Assembly: GCF_012726295.1 (NCBI RefSeq)
Contig: NZ_JABAOB010000001.1
Span: forward strand, 930,001-994,000
DNA from: Chitinophaga sp. Ak27
Lineage (GTDB): Bacteria > Bacteroidota > Bacteroidia > Chitinophagales > Chitinophagaceae
Length of the DNA stretch: 64,000 bases
Direction: 5' to 3'
A model generated the notes under the pieces. It saw only the letters and a program-made list of their open reading frames with translations. It was not told where the DNA came from and made no database searches. Every line of letters begins with the position of its first letter. The first letter of the stretch is position 1. Below, one piece after another: positions 1 to 9,946 of this stretch. The position numbers and the translations under genes were made by a program.

Positions 1-556
1 ACCCCTGTACACTACGCCGGGTGGCATACACCATCATCGTGGAAGAGCCGTAGATGATATAACCTGCGGCAATCTGCCGGGTGCCGGGTTGAAGAAAGTC
101 CTCCAGTTCACATGCTGTACCTTCCGGGGTTAGCCGGCGATATACAGAGAAAATGGTACCGATAGATACATTGACGTCAATATTACTGGAACCATCCAGG
201 GGATCCATGAGCACCACGTATTTAGACTTTTTGGAGTGCTCATCTTTGAAGGCAATGAAGTTTTCATTTTCCTCGGACGCTACACCGCAGCAAGAGATGC
301 TGGTTTCTAATGAGTTAATGAATTGTTCATTGGCAAATTCATCGAGTTTCTTTACCGATTCCCCCTGTACATTGGTTTTACCGGCTTCCCCCAGGATATC
401 GGCAATACCCGCCTTATTTACCTCTACATTCACCCGCTTAGCCGCCAAACCAATATCCCGTAGTAAACCGGATAATTGCCCTGTTGCGCCCGGGTAATTA
501 CGCAACTCCTGAATGGTAAACTCATCCAGGGTCATAACTTTTTGCTTAAGATTCAT
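1..556 (-). CDS. fbp: Fructose-1,6-bisphosphatase class I (partial, C-terminus outside window)
   Basis: Hydrolyses fructose-1,6-bisphosphate to fructose-6-phosphate in gluconeogenesis (cytoplasm). About 185 N-terminal residues are visible; the gene runs off the left edge. The metal and substrate motifs of the class I family are present: GVASEENE near residue 92 and [13 protein letters not shown] near residue 118. The start [13 protein letters not shown] is chosen at 556; a second in-frame ATG at 535 (MTLDEF) is equally possible because Bacteroidota make little use of Shine-Dalgarno sites. The gene is divergent from the aspartate kinase gene, with a 139-base shared upstream region. Confidence 0.93.
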   Translation of the reverse strand, partial: MNLKQKVMTLDEFTIQELRNYPGATGQLSGLLRDIGLAAKRVNVEVNKAGIADILGEAGKTNVQGESVKKLDEFANEQFINSLETSISCCGVASEENENFIAFKDEHSKKSKYVVLMDPLDGSSNIDVNVSIGTIFSVYRRLTPEGTACELEDFLQPGTRQIAAGYIIYGSSTMMVYATRRSVQG

Positions 557-695
557 AACGTTAGGTTCTGTCACGAAATTAACGGAAATGCCACTATTTT
601 AAGAGAACTGTCATTTATCTGTAAACAGATTTTAAAACAATTCTAAACTTGTCTTACTTTGCCAAATAATTTTTTAATAGAATATAAACTCTCAT

Positions 696-1964
696 ATGAA
701 GGTTTTCAAGTTTGGTGGCGCAAGTTTAGAAAGTGTTGAACGTATCCGCCAGGTGGCACAAATCGTACAGTCATTTCCGGACGAAAAGCTCCTCATCGTT
801 ATTTCTGCGATGGCAAAAACGACCAATGAGCTGGAAAAAGTGGCAGAAAACTTTTTCCTCCGCAAAAGGGAAATTGCTGCCCAATTGTTGTTTAACATTG
901 AACAGCATCACCTCAATGTGGCAGAGGCGCTGTTAGGCAATCGCCAGCACCCCCTTTTTACACAGCTGCAACAATTCTTTACCGAAGCCGAATGGACACT
1001 CGGAGAAAAGCCCATGCGGACTTATGACTATTATTACGACCAACTGGTAGGTTTGGGTGAGTTGCTCAGTACCTCCATTGTCAGCGCGTTTTTCAATAGC
1101 ATAGGGCTCACGAATACCTGGGTGGACGTAAGGGATGTATTCCGTACGGACGACAACTTCCGGGATGCCAACATTGACTGGACGTATACACAACGCCAGG
1201 TGACCGAAAAAGTAGCTCCGCTGTTCAACAGCACCAACATCGTCATTGCTCAGGGCTTCATAGGTAGTACTGACCAAAATGAAAGCGTTACCCTGGGCAG
1301 GGAAGGCAGCGATTATTCCGCCGCCGTTTTTGCCAATATGCTCGATGCAGAAAGCCAGACCATCTGGAAAGACGTGGAAGGCTTAAAAAATGCCGACCCA
1401 AAACTGTTCCCCAATACCGTAAATATCCCGGAAATCAGTTACGGCGAGGTGATAGAAATGGCGTATTATGGCGCCCAGGTGATACACCCAAAAACCATTA
1501 AACCGCTTCAGAACAAACAAATTCCTTTGCTGGTAAAATGTTTCCTGGATAAAAACCTTCCAGGTACCGTTATCAAGGAAACTGCCGACGTAAAGCAGCT
1601 CCCTCCTATTATCGTTCTGAAGAAAAACCAGGTTTTACTAAACATTACCTCTAAAGATTATTCCTTTATTACAGAAGATAAGATCAGCGATATTTATGAA
1701 ATCTTCCACGGATTGAAGGTAAAAATCAACCTGATGCAAAATGGAGCTATTAATTTCTCCTGCTGTATCGACAATAACCCGGAAAAAATAGAGCTGCTGA
1801 TAAAAACCCTGCACCAGCAATTCAAAATCGTTTATAATGAAGGGCTGGAACTACTGACGGTGCGTTATTACCAGGCCAGCCTTCTGGAGGAACTGAGCGA
1901 TGGGCATACCATCCTGTTGGAACAACGCTCACCCGCCACTATACAGCGCCTCTGGAAAAAATAA
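696..1964 (+). CDS. lysC: Aspartate kinase, monofunctional
   Basis: Phosphorylates aspartate, the first step to lysine, diaminopimelate, methionine and threonine. The protein has 422 residues, with the kinase domain first: KFGGAS at residues 4-9, the GREGSDYSAAV nucleotide/aspartate motif near residue 203, and KDVEGLKNADPK after it. About 125 residues with ACT-like character follow, the usual site of end-product feedback. It lacks the homoserine dehydrogenase domain of the second aspartokinase in this window (thrA, 31939), so it probably serves the lysine/cell-wall branch (inference). A near match to the Bacteroidota -7 box (TTACTTTG, 654-661) lies 35 bases upstream. The next gene, a small exported protein, follows after 74 bases. 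Confidence 0.94.
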   Translation: MKVFKFGGASLESVERIRQVAQIVQSFPDEKLLIVISAMAKTTNELEKVAENFFLRKREIAAQLLFNIEQHHLNVAEALLGNRQHPLFTQLQQFFTEAEWTLGEKPMRTYDYYYDQLVGLGELLSTSIVSAFFNSIGLTNTWVDVRDVFRTDDNFRDANIDWTYTQRQVTEKVAPLFNSTNIVIAQGFIGSTDQNESVTLGREGSDYSAAVFANMLDAESQTIWKDVEGLKNADPKLFPNTVNIPEISYGEVIEMAYYGAQVIHPKTIKPLQNKQIPLLVKCFLDKNLPGTVIKETADVKQLPPIIVLKKNQVLLNITSKDYSFITEDKISDIYEIFHGLKVKINLMQNGAINFSCCIDNNPEKIELLIKTLHQQFKIVYNEGLELLTVRYYQASLLEELSDGHTILLEQRSPATIQRLWKK

Positions 1965-2038
1965 ATTTATCCAGTTAAATTATTTCCCTTCCTCATGCAA
2001 CTTTTTTCGTACCTGTCCGTCTTTAGTAAAAATGTGGT

Positions 2039-2320
2039 ATGAAAAAAGTTGCTATTCTTTTATGTCTGAGTTCCTTAGCGATGCTGTTGTTGGCATTTGG
2101 AGGGAAAATAGCAAGCCATGGCCACCTTTCGGCCAAAAACCCGGATGAACTTCCTGTCTACCTGATCACCCTGGGAAGCTTCCAGGCTCCCTCTTCCTGT
2201 ACTGCTAATACCCAATCATGTGTAGCAAATGATAATGCACAAATGCCCCTTGGACAAATACAAAGTGTGCTGAAAATGGCATTGCAGTATTACGAAGATC
2301 AATTAAAAATTAGCAAATAG
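2039..2320 (+). CDS. Small exported protein of unknown function
   Basis: I do not recognise this 93-residue protein. It opens with a clear export signal: MKK, then a hydrophobic stretch to about residue 20 (LLCLSSLAMLLLAFGG). The mature part is short and polar, with two cysteines in SSCTANTQSC (about residues 54-63) that could form a disulfide, and a C-terminal amphipathic segment (QSVLKMALQYYEDQLK). It lies alone between lysC and the outer-membrane barrel gene, on the same strand, 68 bases before the latter. The signal peptide and lack of an overlapping gene on either strand support it as real. No function can be assigned. Confidence 0.55.
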   Translation: MKKVAILLCLSSLAMLLLAFGGKIASHGHLSAKNPDELPVYLITLGSFQAPSSCTANTQSCVANDNAQMPLGQIQSVLKMALQYYEDQLKISK

Positions 2321-2388
2321 TAGATTGTAAGGACCCGACCCAATATTCAGGAAATAGCTTTTGAGAAATTAACAACGGAAACGATCGT

Positions 2389-4830
2389 ATGAAAAAAATC
2401 ATCGTCGCCCTGGGAATGCTTTTTTGCTGCGTAGCCCCTATGTTCGCACAACAACCCATCACAGGAAAGATTACACTGACAATAACAGACAATAGCGGGA
2501 AACCGCTCCCCTTTACCAGCGTGATACTACGCAAGGTGAAAGACTCCGCCCTTGTTAAAGGAGAAATGAGCGCTGAAAACGGCAGCTGCACCATTCAACA
2601 AGTGTCTCATGGACACTATTTCATCCAGGCCTCCCAGGTGGGATATACCACTACCTATACGAAACCATTCCAGGTAGATGCCACCCATAAAGCCATTGCC
2701 CTGGGCAATGTATTATTGCCGCCATTGGGTAAAAACCTTCAGGCCGTAAATGTGACGGCACAAAAGCCCCTGATCGAAACCGCCGCCGGTAAAACTGTGA
2801 TGAATATCGAAAACAGTGTAAGCGCCGCCGGCAATACCGCCCTGGACCTGCTCCGCAGGGCACCGGGCGTACAGATAGACAATAATGAAAATGTAACCCT
2901 GAAAGGCCAGAGCGTAACGGTAATGATAGATGGCAAATTGACCTACCTGAGCGGGGAACAACTCACGAACCTCCTAAAAACTACCCCGGGAGAAAGCATT
3001 GCCACGATAGAAATACTGACCAGCCCTTCTGCCAAATATGATGCGGCCGGTAACGGGGGGATCATCAACATTAAAACTAAAAAAGGAAAACTGACAGGTA
3101 TCAACGGTGCCATCAACACTACCCTTACCCAGTCTAAATACGGCCGCTATGGCGTATCAGGGAATATTAACTGGAGAACCGAAAAGTTTAACCTCTTCGG
3201 CGACTTCGACCAGGGCGACTATCCCCGGATGGTTACCCGCAAATATGACCGGCTGTTCCAGGAAACCGATGGCAGCATTACTTCCCTTGATCAGAGCATT
3301 TTCCAGCGCAACCGCTTTAAAAATAACTACCTGAAAGTGGGACTGGATTATTTCCTCACTGAAAAACACACCATCGGGATACTGGCCAATGGCTATAAAA
3401 ACGCCTTCAGTAACCAAATTTTCAGTGATGCGTTTCTCGGCAAACAAAACATGACACCGGATTCCATCATCCACAGCCTTACCACCAACAACAATAAATT
3501 CGATAACATAGCCCTCAACCTCAATTACAAAGGGGTACTGGATACCGTAGGCGGACGGGAAATCAGCTTTGATGCAGACTATGCCCAGTTTAACAATCAC
3601 CGCCTGATGCAGCTAAATGACAGTCTGTATGATACCCATTCCAATACGAGCCGTAACCCCAATAGTATTCGCACCAACGGTAATACCCAGGTAATCATTA
3701 AAAGCCTGAAAGCGGATCTCAGCTGGCCTCTAGGCCCGTCGGGGAAACTGGAAGCAGGCGCCAAGGTGAGCTTCGTTACTACCACCAATGACCTGCGATT
3801 TGATTCCCTGATGCAGGGCGCTTACAAGCCGTCCCTCTCACAAAGTGATCGTTTTAATTACCAGGAAGATATTTATGCCGCCTATGCCAGCTTTAAAAAG
3901 CAGATACAAAAAACGAGCGTTCAATTGGGACTGAGGGTGGAAAATACCCGCTCGGCCGGGCGCTCTTTTACTACCGACACCTATGTAAAACGGTCCTACA
4001 CCGATTTCTTCCCCAACATTGGGATCGAGCAAAAATTGGATGATAAAAATAAACTCAGCCTGGCTTTATCCCGCAGGATAGAACGTCCGGGTTATGGGCA
4101 GTTAAATCCATTTATGTTTTATCTCGACAAATACACTTATTTCAGGGGAAATCCTTACCTGCGGCCACAGTACAGCAATATAGCCGAACTATCGTACACC
4201 CTGAAAGACAAGTATATTGCTACCTTCCGGTATAGCCGGATAAAAGATATGATGGAGGAGTTTATTACCCAGGACGATAGTACCAAAGCCTCTATCAGTA
4301 CCGAGCGAAACTACGACAAGACCGATTTCTACGGCCTGATATTTACCATCCCGGTACAGGTCACCAAATGGTGGAGCAGTGATAACAACGTAGAGTTTTC
4401 CTACAACAAGTACAAATTTGAAGATCCTTCCACCAATGAGCCTTACAGCCGGTATAATTTTCATGCATATGTAAGCAGCACCAATACTATCACACTGCCG
4501 CATGATATGAAGATGGAAGTGATGGGATACTACAACTCTCCTTTTATCTTCGGTATGTTCAGGGGGTATAGTCAATATAACCTGAACCTGGGAATACAGA
4601 AATTGTTCCTGGATAAGAAGCTGACGGTAAAAGCAAGTTATAATAACATCCTGCGGAATGAAAGCTATCGCGGCGTCGCAGAATTCAAAAACCTGAACCT
4701 GGGCATCTTCAATACCTGGCAGTTCAGAACCTTTAATCTCTTTTTCAGCTATAAATTCGGCAATGCCAGCATCAAGGCAGCGCGGGAAAGAAAAACAGGC
4801 ACCGCTGATGAACAGAACAGGGCAGGATGA
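2389..4830 (+). CDS. Outer membrane beta-barrel family protein (TonB-receptor-like)
   Basis: An 813-residue predicted outer-membrane protein. A signal peptide (MKKIIVALGMLFCCVAPMFAQQ) is followed by a carboxypeptidase-regulatory-like beta domain (about residues 25-115). A TonB-plug-like domain comes next (about 125-235), with LDLLRRAPGVQIDNN, SVTVMIDGK and SPSAKYDAAGNGGIINI, a pattern typical of the OMP_b-brl_3 family. The remaining ~550 residues form alternating aromatic/polar strands of a large barrel and end in a basic tail. It probably binds or imports an unknown substrate, or serves as a surface protein. No SusD partner is adjacent, so it is not a standard polysaccharide locus. Its stop codon directly abuts the stop of nuoN on the other strand. 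Confidence 0.85.
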   Translation: MKKIIVALGMLFCCVAPMFAQQPITGKITLTITDNSGKPLPFTSVILRKVKDSALVKGEMSAENGSCTIQQVSHGHYFIQASQVGYTTTYTKPFQVDATHKAIALGNVLLPPLGKNLQAVNVTAQKPLIETAAGKTVMNIENSVSAAGNTALDLLRRAPGVQIDNNENVTLKGQSVTVMIDGKLTYLSGEQLTNLLKTTPGESIATIEILTSPSAKYDAAGNGGIINIKTKKGKLTGINGAINTTLTQSKYGRYGVSGNINWRTEKFNLFGDFDQGDYPRMVTRKYDRLFQETDGSITSLDQSIFQRNRFKNNYLKVGLDYFLTEKHTIGILANGYKNAFSNQIFSDAFLGKQNMTPDSIIHSLTTNNNKFDNIALNLNYKGVLDTVGGREISFDADYAQFNNHRLMQLNDSLYDTHSNTSRNPNSIRTNGNTQVIIKSLKADLSWPLGPSGKLEAGAKVSFVTTTNDLRFDSLMQGAYKPSLSQSDRFNYQEDIYAAYASFKKQIQKTSVQLGLRVENTRSAGRSFTTDTYVKRSYTDFFPNIGIEQKLDDKNKLSLALSRRIERPGYGQLNPFMFYLDKYTYFRGNPYLRPQYSNIAELSYTLKDKYIATFRYSRIKDMMEEFITQDDSTKASISTERNYDKTDFYGLIFTIPVQVTKWWSSDNNVEFSYNKYKFEDPSTNEPYSRYNFHAYVSSTNTITLPHDMKMEVMGYYNSPFIFGMFRGYSQYNLNLGIQKLFLDKKLTVKASYNNILRNESYRGVAEFKNLNLGIFNTWQFRTFNLFFSYKFGNASIKAARERKTGTADEQNRAG

Positions 4831-6270
4831 TCAGCTTAAAATGCGCATCATTTGCTGTATCAGCTGCATCATGGCGGTGGGATACACGCCCAGCCCAATC
4901 AACAATACCGTTAAAATACCCAGGGTGATATTCCCTGCTATAGGCAACGCCGGTACTACCGTTGTTTGCTGTCCCGGTGCAGGAACTGCAAACATGGTGG
5001 CTACCAGGCGGATGTAATAATATAGTCCAATCACGCTGTTGATGGCCAGCATAAATAGCAGGAACCATTGATGCCCGTTCACTCCGGCCATTACCACGTA
5101 AAACTTACCAATAAACCCTGCTGTCAATGGAATACCAGCCAGTGACAACAACATCGCAGTAAACACCGTGGCCACCCATGGATAACGCCAGAACAGCCCT
5201 TTGTAATCCGCCATCGTTTCTGCATCCTGCAGGCTGCTCGACATTACAATCACTACGCCAAAAGCGCCTATGCTGGTAATAAAATAGGCTACCAGGTAAA
5301 ATGCCAATGCCTCCAGCCCCGTTTGCACGCCCGACAAAAATGCCACCAGGATATAACCCATATGTGCAATAGACGAGTAAGCCAGGATACGCTTAATATT
5401 TTGTTGCGTAAGGGCCAGCCAGTTGCCGGCAAACATAGACGCCACTGCTATAATAGCCACCATCCACCACAACATCGGATAATTGTTGCCCTGTATATCC
5501 TGGTAAAAGCGGATCAGCAATACCAACATAGCTCCTTTGGAAATGGTAGCAATAAAGGCTGCTACGGGCAACGGCGCTCCTTCATATACATCCGGCGCCC
5601 ACATGTGGAAGGGCACCACGCCCAGCTTGAATCCTACTCCTATCAGCATCATCCCGAAGCCAGCCATAACGCTTACCGGCAAATATCCCGCCTGTCGCAG
5701 CGCGGCACCAATCCCCGGGAAATCCATATGCCCGGTAAAAGCGTATACCAGCGCCATTCCAAACAACAGGAAGGCCGATGATAGTGCCGCCAACATCAGG
5801 TATTTAATGCCCGCCTCATCGGAGCGTGCGCGGGCGCGCAAGTACGCAATTAATCCATATAGGCTGATACTCAGTATTTCCAACCCCAGGAACAGCGACA
5901 TAAAATGCCGGCTTACTACCAGTACCAGTGCCCCGATAGTGGCCAGTATCAGTAGTAGGTAATACTCTTCCTTACGCTCCTCCCTTTCTTCAAAATAGTT
6001 AAATGACAGCAACAGGATGATCAACCCAGCCGTCAGGATTAACCCTGTATTGAATAATGAAAATTCATCGATTACCAATAAAGGAGGTACTGGGTGAGGA
6101 ATGTATATAATAGCAGGTATCACCGCCGTCATCGACATCAAAAATGCAATAATGGCAAAGCTATATACAATGCGGTGATTGCGCCAGATGGCCACCAACA
6201 GCATCGCGATAACCGACGCCGCGCAAAGTGTGATCAGGGGACCAAGGCTTAAGAAATCAACGAATGACAT
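4831..6270 (-). CDS. nuoN: NADH-quinone oxidoreductase subunit N
   Basis: Antiporter-like proton-pumping subunit of complex I in the inner membrane; last gene of the nuo operon. It is 479 residues and almost entirely transmembrane helices. Visible motifs are the helix-5 glutamate region SLFLGLEILSISLYG, the helix-7/8 region GFKLGVVPFHMWAPDVYEGAP and the later KRILAYSSIAHMGY. The reading frame extends upstream to 6333, but the start MSFVDFLSLGPL at 6270 fits the family better and leaves a 14-base overlap with the end of nuoM, suggesting translational coupling. The stop abuts the convergent barrel gene with no spacer. Confidence 0.95.
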   Translation of the reverse strand: MSFVDFLSLGPLITLCAASVIAMLLVAIWRNHRIVYSFAIIAFLMSMTAVIPAIIYIPHPVPPLLVIDEFSLFNTGLILTAGLIILLLSFNYFEEREERKEEYYLLLILATIGALVLVVSRHFMSLFLGLEILSISLYGLIAYLRARARSDEAGIKYLMLAALSSAFLLFGMALVYAFTGHMDFPGIGAALRQAGYLPVSVMAGFGMMLIGVGFKLGVVPFHMWAPDVYEGAPLPVAAFIATISKGAMLVLLIRFYQDIQGNNYPMLWWMVAIIAVASMFAGNWLALTQQNIKRILAYSSIAHMGYILVAFLSGVQTGLEALAFYLVAYFITSIGAFGVVIVMSSSLQDAETMADYKGLFWRYPWVATVFTAMLLSLAGIPLTAGFIGKFYVVMAGVNGHQWFLLFMLAINSVIGLYYYIRLVATMFAVPAPGQQTTVVPALPIAGNITLGILTVLLIGLGVYPTAMMQLIQQMMRILS

Positions 6271-7708
6271 AAGCGGTGTTTTGAGTGGTGTTGAGAACCG
6301 GCTGCGGATGAAAGCCCAGCCAGCAGATAACAATAACCAATGATATGATGATTACCAATTCACGCCCGTTAAGATCCCGCATAGCGTATTGCCGGTCGCA
6401 GGGACCTAAAAAAACTTTTTGCATCAGCCGCAAGGAATAGGCGGTAGCAATCACCAGCCCTATCGTAGCCAGGATCGTGAACAAGTGGCTGGCAGGCCAG
6501 CTACCCAATAGAATCAGGAATTCGGCGATGAAGTTGCCCAGGCCCGGCAATCCCAGAGAGGCCATCACAAAGATCAAAGCGGCACTACCCATTAAAGGCA
6601 TCCGTAGCCAGAGTCCTCCCATTTGCCACAGGTTGCGGGTGTGGATCCGCTCATACAAAGCGCCGGCAATGATGAACAGCGCCCCCGTGCTGATGCCATG
6701 GGTGATCATTTGCATCACCACGCCCTGGTAGGCTATTTCATTAAAGGCGAATGCCCCGAGCAGCACAAATCCCATATGGCTCACGCTGGTATAGGCAATC
6801 AATCGTTTGAGGTCTGTTTGTGCAAATGCCAGCATGCCTCCGTACAAAATGCCCGCTACTCCAAGCAGCATGGCCAGCGGCGCTATTTCCGCCGCCGCCG
6901 CAGGAAACAGAGGCAATACAAACCTGAGGATACCGTAGGCGCCAGTCTTCAATAACAATCCGGCCAGCACTACACTACCGGCAGTAGGCGCCTCTGTATG
7001 CGCATCCGGCAACCAGGTATGGAAAGGCACTGCCGGGAGCTTAACTAAAAAGGCTACCAGGAATCCTAACATCAGCCAGCGTGCGGTAGTCCCTTCCATG
7101 GGCGTATTTAGCAATTCGAAATAATTAAACGTATATACGTTAGTGTTAGCTGCATGTACAAAATAGAGTCCCAGTATGGCCAGCAACATCAGCAGCCCCC
7201 CGGCCTGGGTAAACAGGAAAAACTTGTTGGCCGCATATTCCCGGTGTTCATGCCCCCATATCCCTATCAAAAAGTACATCGGTATCAACATCATTTCCCA
7301 GAAAAAATAAAAGAGGAACAGGTCCATGGTAAGGAAAACACCGGTGATGCCGCAGAGTACAAACAATAGGTTGAAATGAAAGAACCCCACCCGTGTTTGC
7401 AGCTCCTTCCAGGAAATGAGCACAGCCAGTGCTCCCAGGAAAAAAGTAAGGGCCAGCATCAGCAGGCTGAGGCCGTCCATGGCCAGGTGCAGGCTGATGC
7501 CAAAATGTGGCACCCAGTCTATCTTATACTGGTACCACCAGCGACCGGAGATGGCAGTGTGCGCCAGCCAGATACGGATCACTATCCCCAGGTTAAACAA
7601 CAAGCTGCAGAGCGCTATCCAACGGCACGCTGCATGGCTTTTTGCCCCCGCTATCCAGGATAGCAGGGCAGCAGCAAAAAGAACGATTAATAGCACCAGC
7701 AGGATCAT
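6257..7708 (-). CDS. nuoM: NADH-quinone oxidoreductase subunit M
   Basis: Second antiporter-like membrane subunit of complex I. It has 483 residues and about 14 transmembrane helices. The proton-channel elements of the family are visible: the helix-5 glutamate in FYFFWEMMLIPMYFLIG, the lysine region FLVKLPAVPFHTWLPDAHTEAP and the DLKRLIAYTSVSHMGFV segment. The length is near the usual ~490-510. It lies 23 bases after nuoL and overlaps nuoN by 14 bases. The + strand across this gene carries several apparent reading frames that are only shadows of this one. Confidence 0.96.
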   Translation of the reverse strand: MILLVLLIVLFAAALLSWIAGAKSHAACRWIALCSLLFNLGIVIRIWLAHTAISGRWWYQYKIDWVPHFGISLHLAMDGLSLLMLALTFFLGALAVLISWKELQTRVGFFHFNLLFVLCGITGVFLTMDLFLFYFFWEMMLIPMYFLIGIWGHEHREYAANKFFLFTQAGGLLMLLAILGLYFVHAANTNVYTFNYFELLNTPMEGTTARWLMLGFLVAFLVKLPAVPFHTWLPDAHTEAPTAGSVVLAGLLLKTGAYGILRFVLPLFPAAAAEIAPLAMLLGVAGILYGGMLAFAQTDLKRLIAYTSVSHMGFVLLGAFAFNEIAYQGVVMQMITHGISTGALFIIAGALYERIHTRNLWQMGGLWLRMPLMGSAALIFVMASLGLPGLGNFIAEFLILLGSWPASHLFTILATIGLVIATAYSLRLMQKVFLGPCDRQYAMRDLNGRELVIIISLVIVICWLGFHPQPVLNTTQNTAYVIR

Positions 7709-7731
7709 ATTTTTTCGTTTATTCGTTTAAG

Positions 7732-9621
7732 TTATATGTATATTCTCCAGATAAGTACCGACAATACCGCTACAGCACCTAGTACTACTGCCATGATATA
7801 CCAACGTAATAAACCGCTCTGCGTGCGTGCCAGCACATTATGGCACCATTGCATCAGGGTTGCCAGGCCAGTATACAGCTTGTCTACCAGGTCTTTCCGG
7901 TTCATGCGCGACAGGTGGATATAAGGATGTACCAGTAAGATGTTGTATACATAATCGAAGTCCCAGCCTCTGGCCCAATACTTCCGTAACCAATCTATGG
8001 CAGGCATTTCCAGGAAATCGGACATTCCTTTAGGGCGCAGCAGCACCCAGGCATAAGCCAGGCCTATGCCGCCTATGGCCAGTAAAGCCGACATCGCCTG
8101 CGATGCCCATTCCATGGCGTTACTATCGTTTGTTACCGTTACTTCCGGCAATACGGGGTGTAACCAATTGCTGAAAAGCGTTACATGCCCCATGGTATGT
8201 GGTAATTCTACAAATCCGGCTATGGTTGATAAAACAGCCAGTATATACAAAGGAATCATCATGCTTTTACCGGGCCGGTGATGCATCGCTGTTTTAGCTT
8301 CTCCATAAAATACCAGGAAAAACATACGGAAGGTATACATGCCTGTGAGCAGGGCGCCCAGCAAGGCCGCCAGCCACAACGCCACGTGCCCGTGGGTAGC
8401 AGACAACGACAACCAGATGATCTGGTCTTTGCTATAAAAACCTGCTGTTACAAATGGTATAGCTGCCAGCGACGCGCAGCCAATCAGGAATACCCAATAC
8501 ACACCAGGCAATAGTTTTCGGAGCCCTCCCATTTTAGCCAGGCGTTGCTCATGATGCAGGGCTACTATTACCGCTCCCGCCGCCATGAATAACAACGCTT
8601 TAAAAAAGGCATGGGTAACAAAATGAAAGATAGCCGCCGACCAGGCTCCGCAGCCTAATGCCAGGAACATATATCCTATCTGGCTGATCGTGGAGTAAGC
8701 CAATACCCGCTTGATATCTGTTTGCACCAATGCGCTGAAACCGGCCAACACCAGGGTAATAGCGCCGATAACAGCCGTGATGGTTTCAGCCAGCGGAGCC
8801 AGTTCAAAAAGCACATGCATGCGCGCGACCAGGTACACTCCCGCCGTTACCATGGTGGCGGCATGAATCAGGGCGCTTACCGGTGTAGGACCCGCCATCG
8901 CATCCGGTAGCCACGTTTGCAGTGGCAGCTGGGCAGATTTACCTACCGCTCCGCCCAGTAATAACAAAGCAATGATGGTCACTACCGGCGCACCGGTGGT
9001 CCAGAGCTGTGGACTCTTCCCGAGTATATCGGGTATGTTGAGCGTACCCGCATATTGAAATAACATAAACAATCCAATGGCCATAGCGGTATCGCCTACA
9101 CGCGTTACAATAAATGCTTTACGTGCGGCGTATCCATTGGCGGGGTCTTTATACCAGAAACCAATCAGGAGGTAGCTGCAAAGCCCTACGCCCTCCCAGC
9201 CGAAGTAAAGTAGTAATAGATTGTCGGCCATCACCAACGTGAGCATAGCGCCCACAAAAAGGTTCATACACGCGAAAAAACGTGCATAATCCGGATCGTC
9301 GTGCATGTATCCTGCGGCATATATGTGGATCAGGAAGCCTACCGCCGTAATCACCAGGACAAAAACAACCGACAACGCATCGAGCCTGAAATCGATGCCT
9401 GCCTGGAAAGTACCAGCCAGTACCCAGTTGGTGGCATGTTGTACAACGGCTTGCTCGGCATTACCAGCAAATTGTATGGCTATGATGACGGCCACCAGCG
9501 CTGCCAGCCCGATACTGCCACAACCTAATACAGCTGTGGCTATACGGCTCAAGCGTTTCCAACCCAGCATGAGCAGGAACGCACTGATAAAAGGAATGAT
9601 CGGTATGAGTGCAGGAAGCAT
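7732..9621 (-). CDS. nuoL: NADH-quinone oxidoreductase subunit L
   Basis: The most distal proton-pumping subunit of complex I, 629 residues. Motifs seen include the helix-5 glutamate (LLLYFGWEGVGLCSYLLIG) and GKSAQLPLQTWLPDAMAGPTP with the following VSALIHAATMVTAGVYL. The DIKRVLAYSTISQIGYMF segment is also present. The C-terminal third contains the long lateral-helix region expected of NuoL, ending in a final membrane helix (VVLGAVAVLSVLIWRIYI). It lies 11 bases after nuoK and 23 bases before nuoM. Confidence 0.97.
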   Translation of the reverse strand: MLPALIPIIPFISAFLLMLGWKRLSRIATAVLGCGSIGLAALVAVIIAIQFAGNAEQAVVQHATNWVLAGTFQAGIDFRLDALSVVFVLVITAVGFLIHIYAAGYMHDDPDYARFFACMNLFVGAMLTLVMADNLLLLYFGWEGVGLCSYLLIGFWYKDPANGYAARKAFIVTRVGDTAMAIGLFMLFQYAGTLNIPDILGKSPQLWTTGAPVVTIIALLLLGGAVGKSAQLPLQTWLPDAMAGPTPVSALIHAATMVTAGVYLVARMHVLFELAPLAETITAVIGAITLVLAGFSALVQTDIKRVLAYSTISQIGYMFLALGCGAWSAAIFHFVTHAFFKALLFMAAGAVIVALHHEQRLAKMGGLRKLLPGVYWVFLIGCASLAAIPFVTAGFYSKDQIIWLSLSATHGHVALWLAALLGALLTGMYTFRMFFLVFYGEAKTAMHHRPGKSMMIPLYILAVLSTIAGFVELPHTMGHVTLFSNWLHPVLPEVTVTNDSNAMEWASQAMSALLAIGGIGLAYAWVLLRPKGMSDFLEMPAIDWLRKYWARGWDFDYVYNILLVHPYIHLSRMNRKDLVDKLYTGLATLMQWCHNVLARTQSGLLRWYIMAVVLGAVAVLSVLIWRIYI

Positions 9622-9632
9622 AACAGTTCATT

Positions 9633-9941
9633 TTATCCGTTCATTTTAGCGGCTTCATCGCTGTCCAATGTTTTAAGCTGATGATATAGCTGTAGTATCA
9701 GGGCCAATCCTACCGACACCTCCGCCGCCGCCATGGCTAATATGAAGATGAACATCACCTGTCCGTCGGCCCTACCCCAGTGCGCAGATGCCACTACAAA
9801 AGCCAAACCAGCTGCATTGAGCATTACTTCTACGGAGAGTAACATAAAAATGATGTCGCGACGCACCAGTATACTGATCAGTCCCAATACGAACAAAATG
9901 CCGGCCAGCAGCATACCTGCGGTGGTGGGGTGTATATTCAT
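9633..9941 (-). CDS. nuoK: NADH-quinone oxidoreductase subunit K
   Basis: Small membrane subunit of complex I: 102 residues, three transmembrane helices, matching the family length of about 100. The characteristic acidic membrane residue is seen in LLSVEVMLNAAGLAFV, and a second in MAAAEVSVGLALILQLY. The frame is open upstream to 10208, but that extension overlaps nuoJ and is not membrane-like. The start at 9941 (MNIHPTTAGMLLAG) gives a normal NuoK and leaves a 5-base gap after nuoJ. Confidence 0.95.
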   Translation of the reverse strand: MNIHPTTAGMLLAGILFVLGLISILVRRDIIFMLLSVEVMLNAAGLAFVVASAHWGRADGQVMFIFILAMAAAEVSVGLALILQLYHQLKTLDSDEAAKMNG

Positions 9942-9946
9942 GTTCT

